A stretch of DNA of 64,000 nt from Zeus faber (Eukaryota; Chordata; Actinopteri; Zeiformes; Zeidae). Under the pieces are notes generated by a model. That model searched no databases and was not told the origin of the DNA. It saw only the letters and a list, made by a program, of their open reading frames with translations. The position numbers were made by a program, and so were the translations under genes. Numbering within the stretch: position 1 is the stretch's first letter; each line of letters begins with the position of its first letter. The stretch spans positions 5,514,339 through 5,578,338 of the forward strand of contig OY482861.1 in NCBI GenBank assembly GCA_960531495.1, read 5' to 3'. Positions 63,970-64,000 of this stretch are shown piece by piece.

Positions 63970-64000
<31 letters not shown>
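63964..64000. repeat. (GACA)n microsatellite at the window edge
   Basis: Tandem ACAG units running out of the window. They start about 7 nt upstream (in transcript terms) of the lamc3 exon acceptor at 63958-63959, so the acceptor tract is a (CTGT)n array on the coding strand. Confidence 0.93.

Overview
This is a vertebrate nuclear segment, almost certainly from a teleost fish. It has GT-AG spliced host genes with long introns, many (CA)n arrays, and Tc1/mariner, hAT, L2-type, R2-like, chromovirus and tRNA-SINE copies typical of fish. No prokaryotic features, rRNA, CRISPR array or functional tRNA gene was seen.

Three host genes could be reconstructed exon by exon, all on the minus strand. (1) dnal1, axonemal dynein light chain 1: 8 coding exons at 1294-8204, complete, 190 aa. 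(2) aif1l, allograft inflammatory factor 1-like: 6 coding exons at 13624-42257, complete, 148 aa; its 447 nt of coding sequence are spread over 28.6 kb. (3) The 3' part of a laminin gamma gene, most likely lamc3: 7 exons at 56164-63957, with the 5' part beyond the right edge. Every junction has GT-AG ends and a phase that matches its neighbour. The lamc3-aif1l order and orientation match human 9q34, whereas DNAL1 is on a different human chromosome (14q24).

Layout from left to right: dnal1, whose intron 6 holds a stack of nested transposons (a Tc1 copy split by an R2/NeSL-like LINE, itself split by a SINE exactly at its YMDD motif); an intergenic stretch with a complete but decayed Tc1 element (11440-12930); aif1l, whose introns hold a 5.2 kb sushi-like Ty3/gypsy chromovirus (25046-30251), several hAT-type non-autonomous elements and copies of a GC-rich repeat family with CA arrays; the aif1l CpG-rich promoter side; an intergenic TE area (44-55 kb) with a GTF2IRD2/Charlie-type hAT inserted in an L2-type LINE with a perfect 8-bp target duplication; then lamc3.

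The three genes have unrelated roles (ciliary motor, actin/EF-hand protein, basement membrane) and do not form a pathway. No new protein-coding system is evident. The most unusual signals are structural: a series of perfect short-spacer inverted repeats (notably 46091-46189, 48958-49020 and 43660-43691) that look like template-switch events, an unassigned GC-rich repeat family, and a 13-bp tandem duplication that overlaps the lamc3 stop codon.
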